Below are positions 54,606 through 63,266 of a stretch of DNA of 64,000 nucleotides, one piece after another. The notes below the pieces were generated by a model that had not been told where the DNA came from, made no database searches, and saw nothing but the letters and a program-made list of their open reading frames with translations. A program made the position numbers and the translations under genes. Position 1 is the stretch's first letter, and each line of letters starts with the position of its first letter. Source of the stretch: RHKX01 sp963823275 (lineage in GTDB: Bacteria; Actinomycetota; Thermoleophilia; Solirubrobacterales; 70-9); the NCBI GenBank assembly GCA_963823275.1, contig CAWGKW010000001.1, positions 124,001 to 188,000 on the forward strand, read 5' to 3'.

Positions 54606-55789
54606 GTAGCCGCGGAAACCGTCCCTGGACCCTCGTCCTCGGCGTGCTCGTGGGCGCGACGATCGCCGTTGCCCTGCTCGCGTTCGTCGGCCCGATTCAG
54701 GACCTGCTCCCCGAGGCCGGAGAGCAGAGCCGATCTGCGGAGGCCCAGCAGGTGATCGAGGACTCCTACTTCCGCCCGACCGACTCCGAGGAGCTCGAGA
54801 ACGCTTCGATCAGCGGAATGATCAAGCGGATCAGCCAGCAGAACGACGACAAGTTCTCCCACTACTTCGACCCCGCGACCTTCAAGCGCTTCCAGGCCTC
54901 CACCTCGGGCAAGTTCTCGGGGATCGGCGTCACCGTCAGCGAGACCAGGAAGGGCCTCGAGGTGGCTCAGGTGTTCGAGGGCGCCCCGGCCGAGGATGTC
55001 GATATCGGAGTGGACGATCTGATCGTCGGCGTCAATGGCAAATCCCTCGCCGGCGTATCGGCCGACGCTGCCGCCGCGCAGATCAAGGGCCCGCCGGGAA
55101 CGAGCGTTGATCTGACGGTCGTCGACGCTCAGACCGGCAAGCGCCGCGATGTCGAGGTCGAGCGCGCCAACGTCAAGGTGCCTGCTGTGACCGGGAAGAT
55201 CGAGGAGATCGACGGGACCAAGGTCGCCTACGTCGCCCTCGCCGGCTTCACCCGCGGCGCCCACGGCGAGCTTCGCGAGGAGATCGAGAAGCTCGATGAC
55301 AAGGGTGCCGAGGGCCTGGTGTTCGACCTTCGCGGCAACGGCGGCGGCCTGGTCGACGAGGCCGTGCTCGTCACCTCGATCTTCCAGGCCGAGGGGCCGG
55401 TCGTGACCATCGAGGGTCGCGCGAGGGACGAGAAGACCTTCGACGCGACCGGCGACCCGCTCACCGACGTCGGGCCGATCGCGGTCCTCGTCGACGGCAA
55501 CACCGCCTCGGCGTCGGAGATCGTGACCGCGGCTCTGCAGGAGAACGATCTCGCCACCGTGATCGGAACGCGGACCTACGGCAAGGGGGTCTTCCAGGAG
55601 GTGATCCCGCTCGACGCGGGAGGGGCGCTCGATCTGACGGTCGGGGAGTACCTGACCGCGGACGGGACGTCGATCCTGGGCAAGGGGGTCGTTCCCGATC
55701 AGCGGGTCGAGGACAAGGACACGACCGACGGCGACGCCGTCCTCGATGCCGGCCTCGAGCAGGTCAACTCCGAGCTGAAGGGCAACTGA
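54602..55789 (+). CDS. S41 C-terminal processing peptidase (CtpA-type)
   Basis: The 395-residue protein has one N-terminal membrane helix, a lead domain (DSYFRPTDSEELENAS), a PDZ domain (FSGIGVTVSETRKGLEVAQVF split by its carboxylate loop) and the S41 domain. NTASASEIVTAALQ carries the nucleophile Ser and GTRTYGKGVFQEV the Lys of the Ser-Lys dyad. Such proteases trim exported proteins, including wall hydrolases and their adaptors. The TTG start overlaps the ftsX stop (TTGA) and the stop overlaps the rnr start (TGATG). Confidence 0.92.
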   Translation: MSSRGNRPWTLVLGVLVGATIAVALLAFVGPIQDLLPEAGEQSRSAEAQQVIEDSYFRPTDSEELENASISGMIKRISQQNDDKFSHYFDPATFKRFQASTSGKFSGIGVTVSETRKGLEVAQVFEGAPAEDVDIGVDDLIVGVNGKSLAGVSADAAAAQIKGPPGTSVDLTVVDAQTGKRRDVEVERANVKVPAVTGKIEEIDGTKVAYVALAGFTRGAHGELREEIEKLDDKGAEGLVFDLRGNGGGLVDEAVLVTSIFQAEGPVVTIEGRARDEKTFDATGDPLTDVGPIAVLVDGNTASASEIVTAALQENDLATVIGTRTYGKGVFQEVIPLDAGGALDLTVGEYLTADGTSILGKGVVPDQRVEDKDTTDGDAVLDAGLEQVNSELKGN

Positions 55790-57615
55790 TGCCCGAGCCC
55801 CTCGACCCGTCGCGCCCGCGAGCGCTCGTCGTCGCACGCCGTGGGCGGTTCTACGTCGGCGAGCCGCTGTTCGATCGCGGGCCACAGGTCAGTCTCGCCC
55901 GCGGCCGGGTCAAGGTCGACGAGGGCGGGATCGCCCTCTGCCGGATGGACGGCCGCGGCGGTCAGCCGATCGTCGACCTCGGCCGAGCCGACAACGCCCG
56001 CGACGTCGTCGGGGCACTGGTCGCCGACCGCGGTCTCCGCCCCTCTTTCCGCGACCGTCTCGAGCAGGAGGCACGCAGCTCGATCGCCCGGCTGGAGCGC
56101 GACCCCGGCCCCCGGATGGACCTCACCGGCCAACCGACCTTCACCGTCGATCCGGCCAGCGCGCGAGATTTCGACGACGCGGTTTCCGCCGTCCGGGAGG
56201 GGGACGGCTTCCGGGTCTGGATCCACATCGCCGACGTCGCCGCGCACGTCAAGCCCGAGAGCGGCCTCGACCGGGAAGCGCTCTCCCGCGCCAACTCGAC
56301 CTATGCGCCGGGGACCGTCTGCCCGATGCTGCCCGGGTCGCTGAGCAGCGAGGCCTGCAGCCTCATGCCCGGGGTGGAGCGCCTCGCGGTCACGGCTGAG
56401 ATCGAGCTCTCATCGAGTGGCGAGGCCAGGTCGGCGAGCTTCTACCGCTCTCTGATCCGCTCCGACATCCGCCTCGACTACGACCACCTCGACCGGATCT
56501 TCGCCGGCACCGAGCGAGCGCCCGACCCGGTGGCCTCGGCGATCGATACCGCGCGGGCGGCCAGTGCCGCGATCGCTGCTCTCTCGGCCGGCCACGGACT
56601 CGAGGTCAGCGGCTCGGAGCCGGAGTTCACCTTCACCGCCGACGGCGACGTGGAGGGAGCCCATGCACTGGTCCAGACCGAGGCGCATCGGCTGATCGAG
56701 AAGCTGATGATCCTGACCAACGAGCAGGTCGCACTGCTGCTCGAGCGCAAAGCCGTTCCGACGCTCTACCGGGTTCACGAACAGCCCGACCCCGCGCGGG
56801 TTCAGGTGCTGATCGAACAGCTTGCCTCCCTCGACGTGCCGACGCCTTCGCTGGAGGGGAATGCCGGTCCCAGCGACGCCGGCCGGGCGGCGATCGAGGC
56901 CAGCCGGCTCGTCGCCGCCGAGGCGAAGCGCCGTGGTCATGGCGCGAGCAGCCTCTCCTCGCTGGTGCTGCGTGCGTTGAAGCCCGCCCGCTACTCCCCA
57001 TCCAACGAAGGCCATGCCGGGCTCGGCAGTCCCGCGTACGCTCATTTCACCTCGCCGATCCGCCGCTATCCCGACCTGATCGCCCATCGTGGCCTGCTCT
57101 CGGTCGTGGACGGAGGCGAGCAGGCCCCGGATGTCCATGAGGTGTCGGCGGCGGCCGTCTACTGCTCCGACAAGGAGCGCGACTCGATGCGGATCGAGCG
57201 TGACGGCGACGACATCTGCGCGGCATTCCTGCTGCAGCGGGAGTTGTTCGAGCGCGGTCCCGGCGCCAAATTCGAGGGGGAGGTCTCCGGCGTCATCTCG
57301 GCCGGTGCTTTCATCCTGTTCGGTGGTGAGCATTCCGACGTATACGAGGGTTTCTTCCCGGCCCGCCGGATGCCTGGAGAGCGATTTGAGATCAACGACA
57401 TCGAGTCCGCGCTGGTTGGCATGAAGACCGGTCGTAGGGTCGGGATCGGCGACTCGATCGAGATCAGGGTCGATTCGGTCGAGGCCCCGCGTGGCCGGGT
57501 GGACCTGATCGCCGCCGAGGAGAAGAGCCCGCGTGAGAAGGGCTCGACGAGGGGCCGAAGCGCTGGATCGACGGGTCGCAACCGCTCGCGAAAGACGCCG
57601 GGCGGCCGCACGTGA
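55789..57615 (+). CDS. rnr: RNB-domain exoribonuclease (RNase R/II family)
   Basis: The 608-residue 3'-5' exonuclease has an N-terminal cold-shock-like part, then the RNB domain: FTVDPASARDFDDAVSAV with the metal Asp set, VWIHIADVAAHV, YAPGTVCPMLPGSLSSEACS and AHFTSPIRRYPDLIAHRGL. A C-terminal S1-like region and a basic tail (RGRSAGSTGRNRSRK) follow. RNase R degrades structured RNA and non-stop mRNA in trans-translation with SmpB-tmRNA, and smpB overlaps its stop. It is shorter than E. coli RNase R, having only a single short N-terminal domain. Confidence 0.93.
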   Translation: MPEPLDPSRPRALVVARRGRFYVGEPLFDRGPQVSLARGRVKVDEGGIALCRMDGRGGQPIVDLGRADNARDVVGALVADRGLRPSFRDRLEQEARSSIARLERDPGPRMDLTGQPTFTVDPASARDFDDAVSAVREGDGFRVWIHIADVAAHVKPESGLDREALSRANSTYAPGTVCPMLPGSLSSEACSLMPGVERLAVTAEIELSSSGEARSASFYRSLIRSDIRLDYDHLDRIFAGTERAPDPVASAIDTARAASAAIAALSAGHGLEVSGSEPEFTFTADGDVEGAHALVQTEAHRLIEKLMILTNEQVALLLERKAVPTLYRVHEQPDPARVQVLIEQLASLDVPTPSLEGNAGPSDAGRAAIEASRLVAAEAKRRGHGASSLSSLVLRALKPARYSPSNEGHAGLGSPAYAHFTSPIRRYPDLIAHRGLLSVVDGGEQAPDVHEVSAAAVYCSDKERDSMRIERDGDDICAAFLLQRELFERGPGAKFEGEVSGVISAGAFILFGGEHSDVYEGFFPARRMPGERFEINDIESALVGMKTGRRVGIGDSIEIRVDSVEAPRGRVDLIAAEEKSPREKGSTRGRSAGSTGRNRSRKTPGGRT

Positions 57616-58082
57616 GCGAGGTCGCCGAAGAGCGCGGGCCTGATGTCGCGACGAATCGGGCCGCGCGGTTCTCCTACGAGATCGTCGAGACGTTCGAGGT
57701 CGGAATCGCCTTGCAGGGGACCGAGGTCAAGTCGCTGCGGGACGGCAAGGCGAGACTGCAGGACTCCTACGCGGTGATCGAGGAGGGCCAGGTCTACCTT
57801 CGAGATGCCTACATCCCGCCGTATCCGCCCGCCCGTGACAACCACGATCCGGAGCGGGCTCGCAAGCTGCTCATGCACCGCTGGGAGATCGAGCGACTGA
57901 TCGGTCGGATGCAACGTAAGGGCCTGACGCTGATCCCGACGAGGATCTACTTCAAGGGCAAGCGGGCGAAGGTTGAGCTGGCGCTGGCCCGCGGCAAGCA
58001 GCAGCAGGACAAGCGCCGTCAGATCCGTGATCGCGACGTCGCGCGCGACGTCGAACGGGAGATGAAGCATCGTGGGCGCTGA
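57612..58082 (+). CDS. smpB: SsrA-binding protein SmpB
   Basis: SmpB binds tmRNA and brings it to stalled ribosomes. The 156-residue product has NRAARFSYEIVETFEVGIA, LQGTEVKSLRDGKARLQDS, YVRD-like VYLRDAYIPPY and GLTLIPTRIYFKGKRAKVEL, ending in the basic tail DKRRQIRDRDVARDVEREMK that reads the empty mRNA channel. The GTG start overlaps the rnr stop by 4 nt. The tmRNA gene is 3.6 kb downstream at 61645. Confidence 0.97.
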   Translation: MSEVAEERGPDVATNRAARFSYEIVETFEVGIALQGTEVKSLRDGKARLQDSYAVIEEGQVYLRDAYIPPYPPARDNHDPERARKLLMHRWEIERLIGRMQRKGLTLIPTRIYFKGKRAKVELALARGKQQQDKRRQIRDRDVARDVEREMKHRGR

Positions 58083-58175
58083 ACGCTCCCGTTCATTGCA
58101 CCCTGCGCGACCTCCACAAGGGAGCCTCGCCTTGCTTCAATGTCTTCGTCGGAGCCGCAACACGGAGGTAAGCGA

Positions 58176-60564
58176 GTGAGCGAGCAGGATCAACATCAGG
58201 GAACGGTTCCAGGGCAGCCTGGCATCGGCCAGCCGCCGCCGCCCCCAGCGGGCGCGCCCGCCCCTCCGGCATCAGGCGCCCCCCAACCCGAAGGCCAGTC
58301 GGCGTTGCCCCCCGCTCCCGCAGCCCCTGTATCTGCCGAGAGTCACAAGGACCGCAAGAAGCGGGAGCGCGAGGAGAGGAAGCGCCAGCGCGAGGAGAGG
58401 AAGGCTCGTAAGCGTGTCGCCCGCCCCGAGGAGCAGAACGGGCTCGGCAAGAAGGGTGAAGCGGTCGCCGCGACCCCGCCCGCGTCTGCGGTCTCACCCG
58501 CTGCGGAGGCGGCAGGTCTGGCCAGTCCCGCCATCGATGCACCTGGATCTGCAGCGCAGGCCCAGCCTGCCCCAGTCGCCAAGTCCAAGCGCGAGCAGAA
58601 GAAGCTCGATCGTGAAGCAAAGAAGGCCGAGGCCAAGGCTCAGCGCGACCGGGCTCGCGAGGAGCGCCGGCGGGCCGTCGAGGCGAAGAAGGCCGCTCGT
58701 GCAGCCGCCAAGGGCCAGCCCGCCGCCGCCCCACCGCCCCCGGCTCCATCGGGAACCGCAAGCGCTCCAACCGCCCCGTCACCGGTCTCACAGGGGGAAC
58801 CGAAATCCGATCCCCGCATGGCTCTGGGCGCGGCGGCAGCAGCCGCGGCAGCGGCAGGCGCCGGCGTTGCCGTATCCCGCTCCGGCGACAGCCCCGAACC
58901 GCCACCACCTCCCGGAGCCGCCGCTCCGCCTCCACCTCCGGAAGCCGCCGCACCGCCGCCACCCCCTGGTGCTGAGGCACCCCCGCCACCCCCGGAAGCC
59001 GCCGCACCCCCGCCACCTCCGGGGGCGGAGGCACCGCCGCCTCCGGAGTCGACTCCTGCACCACCCGAGCCGCCGCCACCACCGCCGGTGGTTCCGGCGA
59101 CGCCGGAAGCCGAGCCGCCTCTGGCAGAGATCGCGGCGCCCGAGCCGGCGCCCGTCGAGCCCCTCGAGCCCCCGGCAACGGAGGCCGAGTCGATCGCCCG
59201 ACTCGAGGCAGCCCAGGATCGCGAGGACGAAGCACTCGTACGCGCGCAATCCGAGCAGGCATCAGCCGACGCGGAGCGCCAGATCCGCGAGGCCGAAGGG
59301 ATCCGCTTCGCGGCGGAGGGCCACGCCGCCGGCGCCGAACTCTCGGCCGGGGATCAGGTGCGGCGCGAGGCCGCCGACGCGGTCAGCCAAGCCAACCCGT
59401 TCGCAAACGAGCTGCGGATCGCCGACGAGCAGATCGATCGTCGGCGTCAGCGCGACCAGGAGCTGGTCGAAGAGCTGAACAGGACGGAACAGCGCATCGG
59501 CGAGAAGCGCGAGCAGACCGAGCGGGCGCTGGAGGAGGCACGTGCCCGACTCGACCGGATCGAGTCCCAGGCCGGAGAGGCCGAGGAGCGCGCCGCCCGT
59601 GCCGAGCGCCTCGCCGAGCTCCGCAGCCAGGAAGCCGAGCGTGAGCGCCGCCTGCAGGAGATGCTGGGAAGGATCAACGACGCTGAGCAGCGAGCCCGCG
59701 AGGCCGAGGGGCGCGCCCGCGATGCGGTTACCGGAGTTGCTCGCCCGTTCGAGGCGCCGGCGCCGGTTCAGCCGCTGGCCCCACCGACGGCCTCGGCCCC
59801 GCCGGCCCCGCCCGCCTTCGAGCCGCAGCCTCCGCCGGCCCCGCCCGCCTTCGAGCCGCAGCCTCCGCCGGCACCGCCCGCCTTCGAGCCGCAGCCGCCC
59901 GAACCGCCCCCGGCCATCCAGCCGGAGCCGCCCGCCCCGGCCCCCCCGCCCGCATTCGAGCCGGAGCCGCCGCCGCCCGCCTTCGAGCCATTGCCGCCCG
60001 CCCCGCCGCCTCCTGTCTCGGAGCCGGAGCCGCCCGCGCCCACAATCGACCTCGAGCCGCCCGCAACTGCCCCCGCCCTGGAGCCGGTGCCACCCGCCCC
60101 GCCGGCCTTCGAGCCGGAAGCGCCCCGCGGCCGCCCCGCCGGCCCTCGAGCCGGAGCCGCCCGGACCGCCCCCTGCCATCGAGCCGGAGCCGCCCGCCCC
60201 GCCGCCAGCCTTCGAGCCGGAGCCGCCCGCTCCGCCGCCGGCCGTCGAGCCGGAGCCGTCCGGACCGACGTCGGTCGGGGAGCCGGAGCCACCCGCGCCG
60301 CCGGCCCCCGCTGAGGAGTCGCCGTCGACCCTGCCGCCCCTGCCGGATCCCTCGGAGATGCGATCGGTCCAGTTCCTGCCGCTCAACCTCAACGACGCCA
60401 CGTTCGAGCAGCTTCGCGAGGTCGGGCTCTCGGTCACCCAGACGGGCCGGGTGCTAGCCCATCGGGAGCGTTCGGGACGGTTCGCTTCGATCGACGAGCT
60501 CGAGGGCATCCCCGGGTTCCCGGGCGAGTTCCTCGAGCAGATCAAGTCGCGGCTGACCGTCTGA
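58176..60564 (+). CDS. Long Pro-rich coiled-coil protein with C-terminal ComEA-like helix-hairpin-helix, apparent frameshift
   Basis: The GTG start at 58176 is preceded by GGAGGT with ideal spacing, better than ATG 58140. Domains in order (of ~795 residues) are: a Pro/Ala-rich head; a highly basic helical part (KDRKKREREERKRQREERKA and a second block, residues ~50-190); a hydrophobic Ala stretch (LGAAAAAAAAAGAGVAV); polyproline runs; a long Glu/Arg coiled coil (~340-510); PPAFEPxPP repeats; and the final 60 residues NLNDATFEQLREVGLSVTQT, LAHRERSGRFASIDEL, IPGFPGEF, a helix-hairpin-helix as in ComEA. Near 60130 the frame changes within GC repeats. No known protein of this layout comes to mind. 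EF-P would be needed for the proline runs. Confidence 0.7.
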
Positions 60565-60565
60565 G

Positions 60566-60874
60566 GTGGGCGCGGTCGCCCGCTACGGGAGGATGGTGGC
60601 CCTGCCCGGGAGCGGACCGGAGCTCGCCGAGGTGATGCTCGCGGTCGCAACGGCCCAGGAGGCGGATCCGGGCTGCCTGCTCTACCTGGTCAATCGCCAG
60701 ACCGACGACCCGGAGACGCTCTGGGTCACGGAGCTCTGGAGGAGCCAGGAGGATCTGGACGCCTCGATCGAGAGTCTGAAGGGGAACGACCAGGTTGCGA
60801 GGGTGAGGACTCTGCTCGCCGACGGTGGAATGATCGAGTTGGACCTGCTCGGCGGCAAGGGCCCGATCACCTAG
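60566..60874 (+). CDS. Antibiotic biosynthesis monooxygenase (ABM) fold protein
   Basis: The 102-residue product has the dimeric ferredoxin-like ABM pattern: AEVMLAVATAQEADPGCLLY, then WVTELWRSQEDLDASIES with the helix before the last strand, and a short end. Members range from quinone-forming monooxygenases to heme-degrading IsdG and uncharacterised proteins. No IsdG heme residues are evident. The start near the upstream stop (2 nt apart) is a GTG and could be a few codons off. Confidence 0.75.
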   Translation: MGAVARYGRMVALPGSGPELAEVMLAVATAQEADPGCLLYLVNRQTDDPETLWVTELWRSQEDLDASIESLKGNDQVARVRTLLADGGMIELDLLGGKGPIT

Positions 60875-60877
60875 CCT
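60872..60877 (+). promoter_or_regulatory. -10-like TAGCCT before the gene at 60887
   Basis: TAGCCT overlaps the stop codon of the ABM gene and ends 9 nt before ATG 60887. Hexamer and spacing are the same as at prfB. Confidence 0.38.
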
Positions 60878-60886
60878 GCTGGCCCG

Positions 60887-61233
60887 ATGGCGAAGCGGAA
60901 GCAGAGAAGACATCGCAGAGCCCCCCGACGAGCGACTACGCAGACCCTGACGGCAACGTCCTGACCCTGCGCCAGGCGCTCAGCCCGGGAACGATCAGCA
61001 AGCTTCGAGAGCCGCCGAAAAGCCCCGCCGCGTCGGTGGAGGACGCCTGGCAGCGACGCGAGGAAGCTCTCTTCGAACGATTGGCAGTTCGCTGGGAGGT
61101 CTTCGGGCTGCCGATTGACGAGCAGTCGATGCTGCTCGGCCGCTACCGGATGGCCTCAGTCGAGGAGCGGCGCTGGGTCCGAGAGACGATCGAGAGCCAC
61201 CTCGAGCGCTTCATCCCCGAGCTCAGCGGCTGA
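60887..61233 (+). CDS. Small hypothetical protein, frame broken at a C6 run
   Basis: The start reads MAKRKQRRHRRAP and then hits a stop within 26 codons. If the C6 run at 60921-60926 were C7, the frame would continue SDYADPDGNVLTLRQALSPG, EDAWQRREEALFERLAVRW, DEQSMLLGRYRMASVEERRW and end FIPELSG, a coherent charged helical protein of about 115 residues. This is one of the clearest cases in the window of a homopolymer length error. I do not recognise the family. It converges with a small membrane protein gene. Confidence 0.62.
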
Positions 61234-61244
61234 CCCGGTGAGAC

Positions 61245-61526
61245 TCAGCGGGCGGTCAACTGGCGGCGATTGCCGATCAGGCCGTAGCCGGCGAGATCCG
61301 CGAGGAAGGCGAGGATGACGATGAACCACTCGAAGCCGCTCACCTCGTTGGCGCCGATGCTCCACATACAGGCGTAGGCCAGGGTCGTCCAGGGCAGTAG
61401 GAAGAAGCCCAGGAACGGGATGAACCACGAGTCGAATGAACGACTCAGAAGGTCGGAGAAGATCGCGATGAAGAAGAGCGCGAGACGGGGCGAGATCAAC
61501 GCGAGGAGGACAACCAGGCAACCCAT
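61245..61526 (-). CDS. Small conserved membrane protein
   Basis: The ATG at 61526 gives 93 residues with three hydrophobic helices: MGCLVVLLALISPRLALFFI, FIPFLGFFLLPWTTLAYACM and FEWFIVILAFLADLAGYGLI. The pattern of PRLAL, FLLPWTTL and a final LADL-YG is shared by a small actinobacterial membrane family of unknown function. An upstream start at 61577 would add 17 non-hydrophobic residues and is less likely. Confidence 0.72.
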   Translation of the reverse strand: MGCLVVLLALISPRLALFFIAIFSDLLSRSFDSWFIPFLGFFLLPWTTLAYACMWSIGANEVSGFEWFIVILAFLADLAGYGLIGNRRQLTAR

Positions 61527-61614
61527 TGCATGCAACCTATCGGCAGGACCGGCAAAGACGCGTTCCGCTTCGCCCACGAGGCCACCTCGTCAGCTGACCC
61601 CTGGACCCGCCGAC

Positions 61615-61620
61615 TACACT
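61615..61620 (+). promoter_or_regulatory. -10-like TACACT upstream of ssrA
   Basis: TACACT lies 24 nt before the mature tmRNA 5' end, leaving a short leader for RNase P to remove. CTGACC at 61594-61599 is a weak -35 candidate with a short 15-nt spacer. Confidence 0.35.
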
Positions 61621-61644
61621 GCTCGGTACATAGACACACATATA

Positions 61645-62011
61645 GGGGGCGAAACAGAATCGACGTGAACGGTTCTCGTCCCGGTGTTGCGAGTCGAGGT
61701 GCCTGGGCCGGCCTCGTTAAAAAGCCCAGGAAAAACAATAAGTGCGGACTCTCACGAGTTCGCTCTCGCTGCCTAAACAGCAGTAGAGAGCTGTCGCTCC
61801 GGATCGCCCACGCTCCGGGTATGCGGCATCATCAGTGGGCTGACCCGCCGGCAGTTTCCTTGGTCGGTTGGGGACATCAACAGGAGGATTTGGCGCCGGC
61901 GACGTGCCCCTCGGATTGACCGAGCTGGATGCCGAGATTGACTCCCAGGGAACGCTCGTTGACGCATCGGGACGTCCTTCGCGGACGCCGGGGCAGTACC
62001 GGCCGCCTCCA
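61645..62011 (+). ncRNA. ssrA: Transfer-messenger RNA (tmRNA)
   Basis: The 5' GGGGGCG pairs with CGCCTCC at the 3' end (acceptor stem, one G-T). P2 forms from CGTCCCGGTG and CATCGGGACG. GGCCTCGTTAAAAAGCC is the conserved region before the resume site. The tag frame GCG GAC TCT CAC GAG TTC ... GCC TAA encodes ADSHEFALAA, a ClpXP-type degradation tag close to the mycobacterial ADSHQRDYALAA. Length is 367 nt and CCA is not encoded. The T-arm stem GCCGG/CCGGC is intact, but its loop reads GGCAGTA instead of the near-universal TTCRANY. With SmpB and RNase R, also in this window, it rescues stalled ribosomes. Confidence 0.93.
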
Positions 62012-62073
62012 TTCTCCGGATGCTCTTGATCCGTGCGCTAACTTGGATGCGAGCCACAACCAAGGGAGCAGCC

Positions 62074-62448
62074 GTGAAATTCAAGTTCTCCGTCGCCGTC
62101 CTCGTAGTCGCAACCGGGGCACTGCTCGCGGGTTCTGCCCTTGCGGGCGGCGGTGCCGAGACAAAGGTCCAGATCAAGGCCCAGTCGGGCGGTTTCTTCG
62201 GCTACGTCAAGAGCGACAAGTCGAAGTGCGCGAACGGTCGCGAGGTGACGCTCTACAAGCTCAAGGGCAACGGCGCCGACCCCAAGAACGACAAGCGGAT
62301 CGGCTCCGACATCGCCCAGGCCAATGGCGACAAGTACATGTGGTCGACCGGCAACACCGGCTTCATGAAGGGCTACTTCTACGCCTTCGCCGAAAAGGTG
62401 AAGGGTTGCCAAGCGGGGATCAGCAAGTTGATCAAGGCGGAGAAGTAA
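62074..62448 (+). CDS. Small secreted protein
   Basis: The GTG start at 62074, preceded by AAGGGAGC, gives 124 residues. VKFKFSVAVLVVATGALLAG is a signal peptide with cleavage likely after SALA. The mature part (VQIKAQSGGFFGYVKSDKSK, CANGREVTLYKLKG, DKRIGSDIAQANGDKYMW, GYFYAFAEKVKGCQAG) has two Cys and a beta-rich Lys/Gly composition typical of exported proteins in Thermoleophilia. An ATG at 62047 would add nine residues before the signal. Function unknown. Confidence 0.78.
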   Translation: MKFKFSVAVLVVATGALLAGSALAGGGAETKVQIKAQSGGFFGYVKSDKSKCANGREVTLYKLKGNGADPKNDKRIGSDIAQANGDKYMWSTGNTGFMKGYFYAFAEKVKGCQAGISKLIKAEK

Positions 62449-62466
62449 GGGCGAGGCGGAGCGGGG

Positions 62467-63243
62467 TCAAGCCCGCTTCCGAGCTCTCCAGATCTCCTCG
62501 CAGGGCCATTTCCTGCACCAATCGAGCGAGGCCAGCGGGAAGTCGGTCTTCCCGCCCGCCGGCGCTCTGACCTCGATCAGCTGCTCGACGTCGAAACCGC
62601 ATTCGCGAAGCAGGTCGATCATCTCCCCATGGGGGATATGAAACTCGACCGAGTCGTCGTCGCCCCATTCGAAGGCGTGGATTCCGAACTGGGGCCGCAA
62701 CAGCGTCTCGTCCGCCTCGCCGCCCTCGGTGTCGGGGATGCAGAGCATGAGCAGGACGGAGTTGGCGAGGAAGACGAGCTCCCCTCCCGGGCGGAGGAGC
62801 CGCGCCGCCTCCGGGATCCACCTGTAGGGATCGCACCAGATGCTGGCGCCGTATTCCGAGATGGCGAGGTCGAAGCTGGCGTCGGCCAGCGGCACCCGCT
62901 CGGCGTTGCCGTGAATCAGCGGGAAGTCGACGCCGAACCGTTCCTGGAAGCGGCGAGCCGTCGCGAGCTGGGCCTCGGAGTTGTCGATGCCGATCGGCCT
63001 CGCACCCCGGCGAGCGAGCCAGGAGGACACGTAGCCGGTCCCGCAGCCCAGCTCGATCGCGTCCCTGCCCTCGAGGTCTGCGGGAAGGACGCCGAGGTCG
63101 GCTTCGGGGACGCCCCAGATCCCCCACTTGGGTTCATTGCTTCGCCAGTTGTCCAGGCCGGGGCCCTCGTAGTCCCTCGCCCACCTGTCCCACTCGGCCC
63201 GATTGCGCTGCACATGTTCGGGTAGATCGCTCACCTGGCGCAT
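62467..63243 (-). CDS. Class I SAM-dependent methyltransferase
   Basis: The 258-residue product contains AIELGCGTGYVSSWLARRGA (SAM motif I), PIGIDNSEAQLATARRF (acidic loop binding the ribose), LIHGNAERVPLADASFDLAI and AARLLRPGGELVFLANS (motifs II-III). The C-terminal half with FEWGDDDSVEFHIPHGEM is of the type seen in small-molecule methyltransferases. No substrate can be predicted. It is divergent from the F420-type gene with 23 nt between starts. Confidence 0.9.
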   Translation of the reverse strand: MRQVSDLPEHVQRNRAEWDRWARDYEGPGLDNWRSNEPKWGIWGVPEADLGVLPADLEGRDAIELGCGTGYVSSWLARRGARPIGIDNSEAQLATARRFQERFGVDFPLIHGNAERVPLADASFDLAISEYGASIWCDPYRWIPEAARLLRPGGELVFLANSVLLMLCIPDTEGGEADETLLRPQFGIHAFEWGDDDSVEFHIPHGEMIDLLRECGFDVEQLIEVRAPAGGKTDFPLASLDWCRKWPCEEIWRARKRA

Positions 63244-63266
63244 CTTCGCTGAATCGGTCAGACTCG

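Noticed and set aside
58900..60300. Dense short repeats (CCGCC and CCCGCCTTCGAGCCG)
   Set aside because: These are in-frame codons for polyproline and PPAFEPxPP units, not a CRISPR, origin or regulatory repeat.
59262..60650. A Gly/Arg-rich minus-strand frame of 462 codons
   Set aside because: It mirrors the Pro-rich repeats of the plus-strand coiled-coil/HhH protein (CCG read backwards gives Gly/Arg). The plus strand has the ribosome-binding site and the HhH domain.
61700..61780. A small protein gene encoding ADSHEFALAA
   Set aside because: This short frame is the tag-coding part of tmRNA, with no start codon of its own.
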